Of a DNA stretch of 64,000 nucleotides, positions 35,710 through 47,600 are shown piece after piece. This DNA is from Lasiosphaeria ovina. Taxonomy: Eukaryota > Ascomycota > Sordariomycetes > Sordariales > Lasiosphaeriaceae. Position 1 is the stretch's first letter, and each line of letters opens with the position of its first letter. The stretch lies in contig JAULSN010000003.1 in assembly GCA_033439765.1 (NCBI GenBank), positions 5,518,001 through 5,582,000 of the forward strand, written 5' to 3'. The notes below the pieces were generated by a model. It ran no database searches and was not told the origin of the DNA. It worked only from the letters and a program-made list of their open reading frames with translations. The position numbers were made by a program, and so were the translations under genes.

Positions 35710-37600
35710 TCACGAGCGTTGTCTCTTCTCTCTTTCCCTGTTCTCTTTCTGCTTCCTTTCCTCCTCCTGCCTCTCCTGCTCCTTCTTGAAGCGCTGATAC
35801 CGCTCCTCGCGCCACTTGGGCCCGTACTTCATCACGATCCAGACGGACGGGCTCGCGGCAATGACAAGCAGCCCGAAAAACAAATAGGCATACCCATAGC
35901 CAATCGCATCGATCAGGTACTGCACAATGGCACTCCCAACAGCGCTGAAAGCCGCGCGAGCGAGATTCCAGCTCGACGACACGCGGCCGGGGTTGTACGG
36001 GTAGAGGTCGACGAGCAGCGTGGTGAAGATGCTGACGGGCCCGGCGAGCCCGGCGCCGGCGAAGAACAGCACCACGAGCGGCGCCGCGAGGCTCGTGCCC
36101 GAGCTGACCACCCAGCCCCACGACAGGATGGCGGCGAAGGCGACGAGGGCCCACGGCCAGACGAGCCCGAGGCGGGCGCGCTCGATGGGGAACCGGCGCA
36201 GGTCGTCGCCGCGCTTGCGGTCCGGCGACACGCCCACGCTCTTGGCCACGCGCGCGTAGTTCCAGTTCAGCAGCCGGCCGACCACGGTCGCGCCGGCCAC
36301 GGACCCGGCCGCGAACGGGATGAAGCAGAGGCCGACCTGCGATGGGTGTGAGCCCTGATTTCCACCCCTCAGAGGTGTTGAAAGGGGTCATACCTGCACG
36401 TCGTTGAAGTTGTATCTCTTGCGGATCACGTCCTGCAGCGGCACCAGCATGGCGTAGTTGGTCATGACGAACAGCGACATGAAGAGCATGAGCAGCCCGA
36501 CGTCCTTTTCGAAGATGATGCGGATCGCCGCGAATATGTTTGGTATCGGGATTTTCCGTGGCCCGCGAGGCGGGAGCTGCTGGGATTCGATGTCGTCTCG
36601 GCGCTTGTTCCGGCTTCCGCAGCCAGACGCCAACGACGCGTTTAGTTTGGGAGGGGGGATGGAGCCGTTGCCGACGATTTTGCGGGCAGTCTGTCTCAGG
36701 GAATTAGCATGCAGTCCTCCTGCGGCAAGGCCGAGGAGAAACACGCACCTCTGGCACAAAGGGTATGTATATCGAAAGGAACAGGCCTGCGCCAATAATG
36801 AGAAACCAGAACGTGGAGCGCCAGCCCAGGAACTGCGTCAAGATGCCGCCGAGCACGGGAGCCAGCGCCGGGGCGAACATGACCGACGCCTGGACCGCCG
36901 TGACGAATCCCCCCCTCTCGGCCGATGTTGCAAAATCCGCCATCACCGCCGACCCGATGGCCACTGTTGCCGAGCTTCCCGTGCTCTGCATGGCGCGCAG
37001 CACCAGCAGCGCAGCGTAGTTGTCTTGCAGCGCGAGCCCGATATTGGCCCCGAGATAGATGGTAAACGTCAGCAGGTACACCGGGCGGCGGCCGATGCTG
37101 TCTGAGAGGTCGCCGAAGAACAACGGCGCAATGGCCTGCATGACCTGGTAAAGCGTCACGGAGAGATTGATGTCTGTTAATTGTCACGTTGTGTCAGCGT
37201 TGGTCGGCTAGCTAACATCGGATCGCAGTTACGTACCGGCTACCGACCGCCCGTACTCCTGCGCGATGGGAGTGATGCCGGGCAGGTAGATGAAGGAAGA
37301 AAAGGGCGAAAACAGGGTGCCGAAGGCCGTCATGATGACAAGGAAGATCTTCATGCGGCTCGAGAAGACGGTATAGAACGGGCCCTCGGGCTGCTGCGGG
37401 GTGGCGGGTGTCGGGCCGGCGCCGTTGCCGTTGCCGTTTCCGTTGCCGGTGCCTGGACCGGCCGATGATATCTCGTCGGCAGCGTCGGGGTGGGCTGTCT
37501 CGGCATCGCTCTTCTGGTCCGCTTGGGTGCCGCTAGTCACGTCAGGCGAGACAGGTCTTACCGAAGCCGCATCCGGCGTTTTCTCGGGGGGTTCACTCAT
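35710..37600 (-). CDS. MFS transporter, DHA1-type drug:H+ antiporter family
   Basis: Four exons (37237-37600, 36749-37173, 36394-36690, 35710-36336) encode 570 aa. A hydrophilic N-terminus with a (GN)n run precedes the first membrane segment (MKIFLVIMTAFGTLFSPF). The pattern of 12 hydrophobic helices is interrupted by a charged central loop (about residues 265-315). The MFS motif-A loop GDLSDSIGRRP lies between helices 2 and 3. The C-terminal cytosolic tail is strongly charged (RFKKEQERQEEERKQKEN). DHA1 proteins export drugs, organic acids or polyamines; the substrate here cannot be predicted. The start at 37600 was preferred to an ATG 28 codons upstream because it fits the family better. It is divergent from the PEBP gene. 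Confidence 0.9.
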
Positions 37601-38200
37601 GGCGCGGGGGCTGTTTCGGATGCAAGATACAAGAAGGAAAAAAGGGAGTGACGTAACGAGCGGCTGGGAGATATTTTCCTGCACACTGCAGTTAATCTCG
37701 AGATATTTTGCGGTGAGTTTGAAGCAGGAAGAGACGCAGCATTTGGCAATTAATTATATAATTTGCTTCTCCATCAATGGTACCCGACAATCAAGGCTGA
37801 AGGCGACTAGGGAGCCGCTGGAGTTAAGGAAACTTAATCGCCGCCCGCCAACGGCCAGTCACGTCACTGCCGAGCTCGGCGCCGATCAACAAATAGCAGG
37901 ACGCTATATCCGCACTTCTCCCGCTACAATCCCCGGAGAGATGGCCTTTAATATCCGTGGCCCAGGACTGACGAAAAATTCTTCTAACCCTCACGAAACA
38001 CTGTCAACTTCGCCGAGAAATCCAACGTCGGCGAGTCCTCCCAAGCCGTCTGGGTCTGCGTCTCCGTCAACTACCTGGCCAGTGTTGCCTTGTCCGTCCG
38101 TATCTTGGCGATTGCCGAATTATCCCCGTCTTATTACCGGCCGGGCCGAGCTCACCACCGTCACCTGCCCCAGAAACCCAAAACGACAAAGACGACCAAA
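37601..38200. promoter_or_regulatory. Divergent promoter region, MFS transporter and PEBP gene
   Basis: Six hundred bases separate the two ATGs. The sequence is mixed in composition, with an AT-rich core (TTAATTATATAATT, about 37748-37765). A shared promoter is positional inference. Confidence 0.4.
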
Positions 38201-38776
38201 ATGGGGAAAGAAGGACCCAGCGTAGCGCAGGTCCTGGCGCAGGCCGGCACGTCTCCGGCGCTGCGCATCCTGTTCCCAGACACGGCGGTGACGCAGGCGG
38301 GCAGCAGCATCAGCAAGGAGGCGGGCGCGCCGGCGCCGACGCTCGCCATCGCCGCATCAGCACTAGGCGGCAAGCCACCGGCGACAAAGTACATTGCCAT
38401 CTCGGTGGACCTCGACGCGCCGTTCGTGTCGTTCGCGGTGCTGGCGCCGGCGCTGCACGGCATCGACGCCGACCTCGTCGCGGCGTCGGCGCCCGACGCC
38501 GACGGCTTTGTTGCGCTCGACGCGGCCAGCCCCGACGCCGCGTGGAACCCCATGCCATGGGTCGGCCCCGGCCCGCCGAGCATCAGTGGGCCGCACAGAT
38601 ATGTGTTTCTGCTGTTTGCGCAGCCCGACGGCTTGGACGCCGCCAAGGTCAAGAGCCTGCTCGGCATCAAGGGCACGGGCCTGTGGCCGCGCGTGCGCTG
38701 GGACGAGGAGGCTGCCGAGAAGAAGCTTGGTGTCGGCGAGCTTTTGGCTGGCACCTTCTTCACTACCAAGGGTTAG
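38201..38776 (+). CDS. Phosphatidylethanolamine-binding protein (PEBP/Tfs1-like)
   Basis: This single-exon 191-aa protein has the two PEBP anion-pocket motifs: KYIAISVDLDAPF (a DPDxP variant with Leu for Pro) at about residue 66 and GPHRYVFLLFAQP at about residue 128. The strand order and C-terminal helix fit the family. In yeast the relative Tfs1 inhibits carboxypeptidase Y and affects Ras signalling; fungal PEBPs in general are small cytosolic ligand-binding proteins. An Ala-rich insert sits between the motifs (about 78-115). The ATG at 38201 follows an AAAATGG context, and the upstream in-frame sequence lacks family character. Confidence 0.88.
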   Translation: MGKEGPSVAQVLAQAGTSPALRILFPDTAVTQAGSSISKEAGAPAPTLAIAASALGGKPPATKYIAISVDLDAPFVSFAVLAPALHGIDADLVAASAPDADGFVALDAASPDAAWNPMPWVGPGPPSISGPHRYVFLLFAQPDGLDAAKVKSLLGIKGTGLWPRVRWDEEAAEKKLGVGELLAGTFFTTKG

Positions 38777-39427
38777 GGGGACGGGAGTGTTGGTGCTTGG
38801 GATTTCGAAGAATGCGTTTTGCTTAGGTTCAGATGACAGCTTGTGTGGATACCTAGATAATTATTTCTTTCAGCTAATTGACCAAAGACAAGATTGTGGG
38901 ACGGAAGCGGCAGTATACCTCTCTCACTTGGTATTCACGGTTTCCAAATTTGCAACATAATTCCGCTCGTGGCATGAAGTAATCCAGACCAGCGACAGGT
39001 CTTGGGCAAGAATGAGAGGTTCAACTGAGAGACTGACTTCGAGATCGAAATAGGCGTCCAAGATGATGAGACGTTCATTCGACAAGTGGCTCAGTTCCAT
39101 TCAACATCGGCTCCACTTCCATTGCTATTTTCAGACTACTCCAACAAGATGTCTTTGTCCCTGTCAAAGAACCCTCGGCCACAATGGGAAGTCGAGTCCT
39201 TTTGTTCCCGAAAACAAAGACCCTGTGCAGTCCTCTACGGCTGTAGACATAACAATAAATATACACGAGCCCCCGACTCAAGACAACCATGTTCCAGCCC
39301 CCTATCGATTGAACTTTTTCCACATATTCTCGTCCATTCCAAACGGGACACCAGATACAAACCATTCAAACACTCACTCACTCACCCACTCACAGGCAGC
39401 AGGACGGCTTAATTAGGTAAGGTAACC
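38777..39427. other. Intergenic
   Basis: No supported gene. The last 60 bases contain repeated CACTCACTC steps and a TTAATTAGGTAAGGTAACC stretch just before the next ATG. Confidence 0.5.
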
Positions 39428-40789
39428 ATGGCGACAGCACAACAAGCCGCCGTCTCTAACCAGCAGCTCACCGACGCCGTCTCTAACCAGCAGCTCACCG
39501 ACGCCGTGATAAAATCAGTTCTCGGCAACCTCGGCGTCGGCGACGGCCCGGGCCAAGACCGGCCCGACTCGGAAGAGGGCGAGACCATCGCCCTTTATGT
39601 CAAGACATACTGGAACACCGTCATCAGCAAGTACCCCGGCAGGGCGAACATCCGCTCAACCAGCACCAAACCCAAGCCGCCACGCGCCGCCCACGGCGGC
39701 AAGAGAAAGGTCGGCTTCGCCAAGCCCATGACGCGGGTCCACCTCATCGCCAGCGACGAGCTGCAGCACAGCTCGACAACCGGGGGCGCCATCTCGACCA
39801 GCCGCGCGTACGTGCGGGTGCCGAAGCGGGCGGTGCGCAAGCACACGAGCGCGGGGTGCGACGCGTGCGGGCCGCAGCACGGCCATGGCATCGCCGTGTG
39901 CCCGTGCCTGCCGCACGCGGCGGTGCTGCCGGCCGGCGAGTCCGAGATACAGTTCATCGCGATCATCCGCAACGTCGCCGACACCATGCGCACGTGGCTG
40001 GCGCGGTACGCGTCGCAGCGCGCCAAGCAGGACGGCGACGGGCTGGGCCCGGCCGACCGCGAGGCCGCCGACGCCGCGTACCTGCAGCTGGTGCAGGTGG
40101 GCTTCGAGGTGGCCGACATGGACCGCATGGCGCGCGGCGTCGTGGCCAGGCTGGCCGAGCTGCGCGCCAAGGTGCTGCGGCTAGGCACGCCAGCGATGCG
40201 CGCCAACGACTACGCGGCGGGCTTGGTGTCGCGCGGCGGGCCCGTGTGGCGCATCGAGGAGGTGCGGCAGGAGCTAGCGCGGCACCAGGCGGCGCTGCGC
40301 AGCGCGAGCGCCGAGGTGGCGCTGGGGTTGGCGGCGGTGGCGGCGGACGTGAAGGCGGTGGCGGACGCGGCCTTGTTCGAGAAGCAACGCATGCAGGAGT
40401 TCCTGGACGGCCTGGAGTGGGCGGCGCGGTGGGCGCTGTGGGCCGTGATTTGCCCGGCCGGCGTGCTGCATCTGACGAAGCTGCTCGGGCACGTGTTCAC
40501 CGGTGGGAACGTGTTCGCGCTGAGCCTGGCGCGGTCGTCGAAGCTGCTCCGGGAAGAGCAGAACCATGGCCATTTCCCTATCCTATCCCGGTCCATGCTA
40601 GCCGTCCAGCCCGAAATGCTGCCCCAGGTCAAGCAGGAGACCCAGGAGCTGCTGGATGTGGCAGTGCTCATTTATACCCACCTAGGGACTCTGGGCGAGA
40701 CTGACAGTATGGTGCGAGCAAATTATCAACGCTGGTATGCATCGTCTAAAACCAAAGAAGCGATGCAGTTTGCGGATAGCTACTTGTAA
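39428..40789 (+). CDS. Uncharacterised protein with coiled-coil-like helices
   Basis: This is a single 453-aa frame with high third-position GC. The N-terminus carries a perfect tandem duplication VSNQQLTDA-VSNQQLTDA. A Cys/His cluster, CDACGPQHGHGIAVCPC (about residues 143-159), could bind a metal, but no named finger matches. Residues 170-330 are Ala/Arg/Glu-rich and predicted by eye to be long amphipathic helices. A hydrophobic stretch WALWAVICPAGVLHL lies near residue 340. I do not recognise a family, and no neighbour hints at a role. Confidence 0.72.
   Translation: MATAQQAAVSNQQLTDAVSNQQLTDAVIKSVLGNLGVGDGPGQDRPDSEEGETIALYVKTYWNTVISKYPGRANIRSTSTKPKPPRAAHGGKRKVGFAKPMTRVHLIASDELQHSSTTGGAISTSRAYVRVPKRAVRKHTSAGCDACGPQHGHGIAVCPCLPHAAVLPAGESEIQFIAIIRNVADTMRTWLARYASQRAKQDGDGLGPADREAADAAYLQLVQVGFEVADMDRMARGVVARLAELRAKVLRLGTPAMRANDYAAGLVSRGGPVWRIEEVRQELARHQAALRSASAEVALGLAAVAADVKAVADAALFEKQRMQEFLDGLEWAARWALWAVICPAGVLHLTKLLGHVFTGGNVFALSLARSSKLLREEQNHGHFPILSRSMLAVQPEMLPQVKQETQELLDVAVLIYTHLGTLGETDSMVRANYQRWYASSKTKEAMQFADSYL
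39452..39505 (+). repeat. Perfect 27-bp tandem duplication within a CDS
   Basis: Two identical 27-bp units (starting GTCTCTAACCAGCAGCTCAC) encode VSNQQLTDA twice. Complete identity at silent positions implies a recent duplication. Confidence 0.95.
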
Positions 40790-41660
40790 TACGTTATTAA
40801 TTGATATAGTATATAAATATTTGCTTCATTTATTGAGATAACGTCCCATTCCCTGTGATATCTAGCACCATTGTCTCTTAATACTCTAAACCATTTCCAC
40901 ATTGTGAAGTCTTGAGAAATGTGTACACTAGTAATCTACGTCTAGTTCTACTTTGAAGGCTCTACGATTAACCAAAGAAATCTAAGGTAATACTCCATAT
41001 GCAAAGACATAACACGCATATAACAAAGACGGAACAAAGACACATTTTAATAATAACACAATAAAGGAAAGAGACAAAACAACGGTAGGCGTGATATTGA
41101 TTGTATTGGATTAACTCTGCCAACGGGAATATCCCCCTCCTGCAGCCCACAGGCCACCCGCACAATGCCACCCTAGCAACTACTTCTAGTTAAAACTTAG
41201 ATATAATCGTGCCAAGACAGCAATAAACAAGAATAAGTAGCCGTCATCTTTCAGGCTGGCTGGCTGCCTACCTGCCTGCCCGCTGACCACAAGTCATGGA
41301 GACGACCTGCAGCCGCAAAAAGAAAACACAAAAAAGACTCCAACGCCAGTGCCGGCCCGCTTCCCGGCTTCTCTTTGCTTCGAAACGCCAACGCAGATGA
41401 TTTCAAGTTCCTGGGTATCCCCAGACACAATGACAGTACGAAAAAGCCAACCAAAGAGAAAAATAGACAATATTGGACAGAAGAGGATGTATGAGACGAA
41501 AGTGGTAGTAAAACGTCGCAGAAGCAAAAAAAAAGTGCCCGCTTCCGCCAGTACCTCATGCCTGCGTGTATGCGTGAGGGGGATATCATGGTTGCCTTTC
41601 CTCGCTTTCCAAAACGAAAAACAAAAATGCTGTAAAATAAAGAAACACGAAGAGAAGATT
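40790..41660. other. Convergent intergenic region
   Basis: An AT-rich 3' region between the uncharacterised plus-strand gene and the end of the minus-strand NRPS-like gene. No gene is seen. Confidence 0.55.
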
Positions 41661-44600
41661 TTATCCAACAATCGGGGACATGCCCGTCTTACTAAAAACA
41701 CTATTCCGCTCTTTTTTGAGCGACTTTTTTGGCGAGTCGGACCCGTTCTTGTCGAAGAAGCGCGTGCCGTTGTTCTTGGGGCTGACGGCCGTCATGGGGC
41801 TGACGAGGTCCTCCTCCTCGCGGATGACGGGGCTGCCCGGGAGGGGCGCGGCGGGGTCCGTCTCGTCGTCGCCGCTGTGGTTGCTGCAGGCGCTGCTGCC
41901 GTCGGTCAGGCTGTCGGCCGAGCTCGTAGCGCCGCGTGAGCTTGTCTCGCGCACCATCAGTGCCACTACGCTCAGCATGTCCGACTCCTCCTCGGCAATG
42001 CCCTTGAAGGCCGGCAGATGCGGCAGCTGCGGCGGCTCGCGGGGGATCGGGCTCGCGCTGCTCCGGACGCCAAAGTCGATGCCGTTGTTGGAGCTGTTGG
42101 GCACGCCGGCCCGGTTGCTGTTGGCCGCGATGGTGTTGAGGCTGGCGCTCATGCCGGCGCTGATGTTGGCGTTGATGATCTTGGGCGATAGGGGGTTGAC
42201 CATCTCGGCCACCATGGCCGACGCGATACCGATGGCGACAGGCGTCGTCGAGGGGATCGACGACATGGGCGCCGACCCGGTCCGCCGCGATCCGGGCCCG
42301 TCGGATCGGCCGACGGTGCTGGCGAACCGGCGGATGCGGCTTCCGATGGCGGCCGGGGACACCGACACGTTTATGCTCGGTTTTCTGCGGTGGATCTGCG
42401 CCTGGGCTCTCGCATCTGCCTTCTCCCTCTCTCCCTCCTTCTCCCTTTCCTTGCCCTTTACAGCCTGGGTCGTCTGGGCCTTGATCTTGGAGGCAATCAG
42501 CTCGAACTGCTTGAGCATGGTCGGGTTGTCCACAATCTCCTCCATTGTGAGCTTCAGGCTCCCGCCGTCGATGCCCGCGAGGTTGATCCTGGGCAGCTCG
42601 CGGTTGAGTTGGGCCGTCAGCTGGGCGGCGGGAATGAGACTCCCCCAGAGGTCGAAGAACGCCGCGTTGTGGACCTGGGCTTCCGGCACGCCCAAGGTTC
42701 GAGGGTTGAGGATTGGCGTCCATGTCTGCGAGATGAGGGACTGGATGGCCTTGGCTTGGTCCGCCGAGAGGAAGTTGATGGCTTCCTCTCCCGAGATCAT
42801 GCCGGGCGATGCCAGCGCCGCATTTAAAGCGATGGGAATTCTCTTCTGCATGGTCCGATACTGGAAGCCGTTTGGAATGATGGGCTGCATGATGCTGACG
42901 CTAGTAAGCAGACTGACGGTCGTGTGCAGGTTGCGAAGCGTGTGCTCGGCAAACGGCTCGGGGATACGATCCGCGCAGAACGTAATCGAGAGCTCTACTC
43001 GGCCCGCGCCGCGCACAATCGACCTGACGAACAAGTCGGGGACGTCCTGGGCCTTGGACTCGACGACGGTAAACTTGCACGAAGCGGCGCCGAGATGAAA
43101 CGGCTTGTGCTCGTCGGGGTTGACAGCCGTGTCTTCGTATTGGTGCTGCACGAGCGTGCTGAACCGAGTCCAGTACGGCCACGGCGTGCACTTCTCCACG
43201 ATGCTGAGCGTTCCGAGATTCTCGTACGGGATGCCCGATATGCGCTGGGCGTGTATATGCTGGAGCAGGGTCAACGGGGTGAGTGCGTGCTCTTGGGGGA
43301 ACTGCACGCGGACGGGGATCGCGTTGACAGTCGGCCCCATGACCCCGGCAACCGGCTGGCCGCCCAACAACCTGACGTGACGGCCGTCGATGAGCTCGCC
43401 AAAGACGACATCGGGCGAGGCAGACAGAGCCGCGAGAACCATTGCCCAGGCGCCTTTCAGGACCGTCTCGAACGAGATGCCGAGGCTAGACAGCGAGCCA
43501 ATGTTCATCGAGTGTCGGATTGTCTTGATGTTTGTCGACAGCTGGTACGGGTGAGTATGTGCGACAACCTGCGTCATGGCGGCGCCTTCAAGCAGCGCCC
43601 GCCAGTGCTCTTCTGCCCCTTGCGCATTTACCATTTGCGACGACCGTATAAAGTCGCAGTAGGATGGCCTTCGGCGCGGGTTCTGAGACCCGTCGTACAA
43701 CCGCTTGAGGTCCTTGACCAAGAGCGCGATCGAGAGGTCGTCGTATTGGGCCTTGGTCAGCCGCATGACCAGGATCGACTGCTTGGTGCCGTCGAGGAAC
43801 ATGAACTTGGTCATGGGCGAGCAAAATGCGACTGGGGACAGCTGGTCTTTCCGGATCGTCTTTTCCATTACGCTCGTGAGGCGCCACGACGGGCAGGTAT
43901 CGCGGCGGAACTCGACGTCGGGGGACGCGAGGACGGCCTGGTAGACTCGGCGATTGTACGGGACAAAAACAGTGCGCAGGATCGGGTGGATTGCAACAAG
44001 GCTAACGCACGCGTCCTCGAGCTTTTTCGCATCTACAGCTCCAGAAAAGTTGAAGACCAGGTAGTTAATGTTGGCACGCCCCCGAAGCATGCCAGTCTCA
44101 ATATATCTGATCTGCACGGAAGACGCCTCTGCAACGTCCTTGATCGCGCTGCCGTCGACTCCAATCTTGGGAGCGATGACCTTCTCGATGAACGTGACGG
44201 CAGCATTATTCGGGGGGACCGGCGGTGGTGTGACGGGAATTGGGGACGAGTCCTGCACCACTTGTGGGGACTCGATAGTCATCATCGCCCTGCAGAGCTC
44301 GGTTAGGGTCGCGTTGCGCAGCACGTCGGCGATGGACACGGTGATTCCGTCTTGGCGGCAGGCGGCAATCAGCTGGGCCGCGAGGATCTCGTCGCCGCCA
44401 GCACCAAAAAAGGTGTCGAGCGCCCCGATCTTGGCTTCTTCGACGCCCAGAACTCTGGCCCAGACGGCTCTCATGCGCTCTTCGTTGTGCGTCAGAGGCA
44501 AGGGCTTGAGGGCGTTGAACTTGGCCTCGTTTGTGTTCGGCACCGCGGACAGGGCCAGGAGCTGCTCTTTCGACATGCCGTTTATCATCTTCTGCAGGCG

Positions 44601-47600
44601 CCGCCGGTTGACCTTGAGAGACGGCGTGATGGGGAGATGCTTGACGGGGATGAAAATTGACGGAATCATTGACGGCGCGACAGCGTTCTTCAGCCCCACG
44701 TCGACAAGCTGCTTCGCCATAGCAACCTGCTCTTTTGTCGCAGGACTCAACGATGCGAGGTTTTCTTCGCCGTCGAAAAGACTGTCGCCGAGTTCGATAA
44801 AGGCAGCAAGCACGGCATCAGACTTGGTCCCCCGAAACGTCATCGCGTCGACAATTACGTCGACTCCCTGGCCGAGACAGCGCCGGAGATACTGCTCGAT
44901 CTCGGTCGTATTCACCGGCTTGCCGTCGATCTCGGTATCTTCTCGTTTGCTGGAAATGAACTCCATCAGCCCGCCCTCGGTATACCTCGCACGGTGGCCC
45001 GTCTTGAAATATCGAGCCTTGCGGCCGGGCGTGGCCGCCAGTGGTGTCATCGGCGGCATCGTCGACTCTCTGTTCGGGTAAGCACATCCCAGAGTTGGGC
45101 CTTCCACCACGAGCTCACCAACTGCGCCGGTAGGTACACGTTTCTTGTGGTCCTCCGGGTTGACAATCAGCAGATTTCCAGAGAAGGGCCGACCAATGCT
45201 TCGCAAGTGATACGTGCCCAGAGCCTCGAGGAAGGATATGCCCAGAGGACAGACATCCTGCGGCCCGTAGGCCAAAATGACATTGACTTTGCCGTGCCAG
45301 GGAGCATATGTGTCATCGTCAAGACTTCGAGTCCGGAAGCAAACAACTTTGAGAGACGGCAAATTGGACGGCTCCAGCTTCCTCGACAGGAGGGGAGTCA
45401 TGTACGTCCAGTTAACCTGCATGCGGTTCACGGCGGCAGCAAAGTCATGCACCTTCTCCGTAGGCAACGGGATGCAGACACACCCACCACAAACAAGAGT
45501 GGTGAATATCTCGGTGATACATATGTCGACGTTGAACGAGGAGAGTTGCATGACACGACTGAGGGAGGTAATGCGGGCTGCGGGTCCTTGCCCCGACAGC
45601 GCCGTCGATAGTGCCGCGTGGCTAAAAGACATGCCCCGAGCCTCGCTAGACGACGTCGGAACAAAAAGGATGCAGGCAGGGTCCGCTGGCGCCGCCATCG
45701 AGGTCAAAGACCCCTGACTGCGCGGAAGCCCGTTCATCAACTCGTCGGTCAACGTTACGACCTTCTCAAAGAGATTTCCGAGGACCGGGGCCGCGTGTTC
45801 CGAGGCAATGGCGACTCTCGAATTGAGGCGCTCGAAGATGGGTTGGATCATGCTGAGCTCCAGAGCGTCGATGGGGACGAAGGCCGCGCCGGATCTAACA
45901 ACGTATGAGCATTAGGGAAAGCATAGCAAGAACGAGCGACTTACTTGAGAACGGCCAGCATGGCCACCGGGGCAAGCCGGGACTTCTCCATCACGACTGG
46001 AACCACGGAATGCGGCCCAACGCCAGCGTCCACGAGATGGTGCGCCAGCTTCGTCGCCTCTTCCTCGAGCTGCTCGTAGCTCAGATTACCGTCCCAGGAG
46101 CAAATAGCCTGTGCAGTCGGCTGCAGGGAAGCCTGGTTTGAGATGAGCTCGTGAATCAGATTCTGGGCCTGGCTCTCGGCGGTTGCCGGCGTCTGGGAGT
46201 CCCAGGCCAAAATCTGGGCATAGTCCCGGTCGCTGCAGAGATCAACCAACCCGATAGACGTGTTGTGCATGGTGAGAACCGCACGGATGGCTCGTCCAAA
46301 TGTATTTGCCACGTTGAGCGACTGCTCTGGGGCCATTACTCGTTGTCCCATATCCACGACCAAATTGCCGCCAGAGAAGCGTGTGTTGACAACGACATCC
46401 ACGTCAAATGTCTGCTGCAGCGACACAGGCTTCAGCTCGAAGCTCGATCTCGTGGTGAACTTGCTGTTCAGCCCCGCTGGCTCTTCCGTGAACGTCAAGC
46501 ACGAGTTGAACAGACGGTCGCCACCCTTCATACCCATTGCGTGCTGGAGCTCGGCCATGGTGAAATGCTGGTGAGGCAGGCTGGTAGCCATCTGGTCCTC
46601 GACCAGCTGGAGTGCGAGGTTCAACGGGGTATACGACGAGAGCTCGTAGTTGCACGGAACCGTGTTTGCAAACGAGCCAACGGCGTGGCGCATCCCCTTG
46701 ACCGAGTCATCGCGTCCCAGTGTCTGGTAGCCAAAGCACACTGTATTTGATCCGGCAAAGCAGCGCAACACAAGGCCCCACGCAAGGCGGAGGACTGCTC
46801 CGACCGTGATCTTGTGAGCCCGAGTGAATGCAGTCAGCTCCGTGGCAGCAATCTCGAGATCGAGGTTGGCGTTGGTAAACTTATGCTCCTCTGGCGCCAT
46901 GCTGAGCCGGGGAAATAAACAGGGCGAAACTTTGGCAAGTCTCTCGCGCCAGTAGCCAAGACTCGACTCTTGACGAACTCCCTTCAGGAAATCGAGATAG
47001 GAAGGATAGGAAAACTGGGCGGGATCCGAGAGCGCGCGCTCAGTGGCGTAGGCTCGTCTCAGGTCGTGGAGGAGTATGTGTATGCTTATAGACTGCAACT
47101 TGTTAGCATCAGACATGGACGAGAGTAGGCAAACTTACGTCGCAGAGCGCAGTGCTAATATCCAACTTCACAAAGGTCCTGGACGGAGCCTTGCAGACGG
47201 TGAGCCTGTGAAGCGGCTTTTTGTCTGTCGGCCTCAATTTGACGAGGTTGCTGAGTTCATACACGGGGTCCTCTGACGGCGCTGTGTCGATAAAAAGCAT
47301 TTCGGGGGAAGTGCGATGGAGGATGATCTTATCCCAGAGGCCGGTCTCGCTGATGCTCTCGGTGAAGACGGTTCTCAGCGCCGCATGTCGCATCGTGACT
47401 TGCTCCCATGCGGTGCAGATCTTCGAGTGGTCAATGGAGCCGCCATTGGGAGCAGCAAACTCGTAGATGGCGTGCAAATAGCACGCGTCGGGCCGCTGCG
47501 CCTGGCTGATCAATATGCTTTGCTGCACTGCGGTCACTGGGTATATGGTTTCGAGCTCTCGGACGCAAGTCAGATTCAGAGCCGCGAGCCGCTCCTTCCT

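Noticed and set aside
39856..40704. 282-codon Arg/Gly-rich frame inside the gene at 39428-40789
   Set aside because: Shadow frame; the 453-codon frame has normal amino-acid use.
41701..42723. 340-codon frame inside the end of the NRPS-like gene
   Set aside because: A shadow of the real frame, rich in Arg/Gln/Pro, as expected from GC-rich coding DNA.
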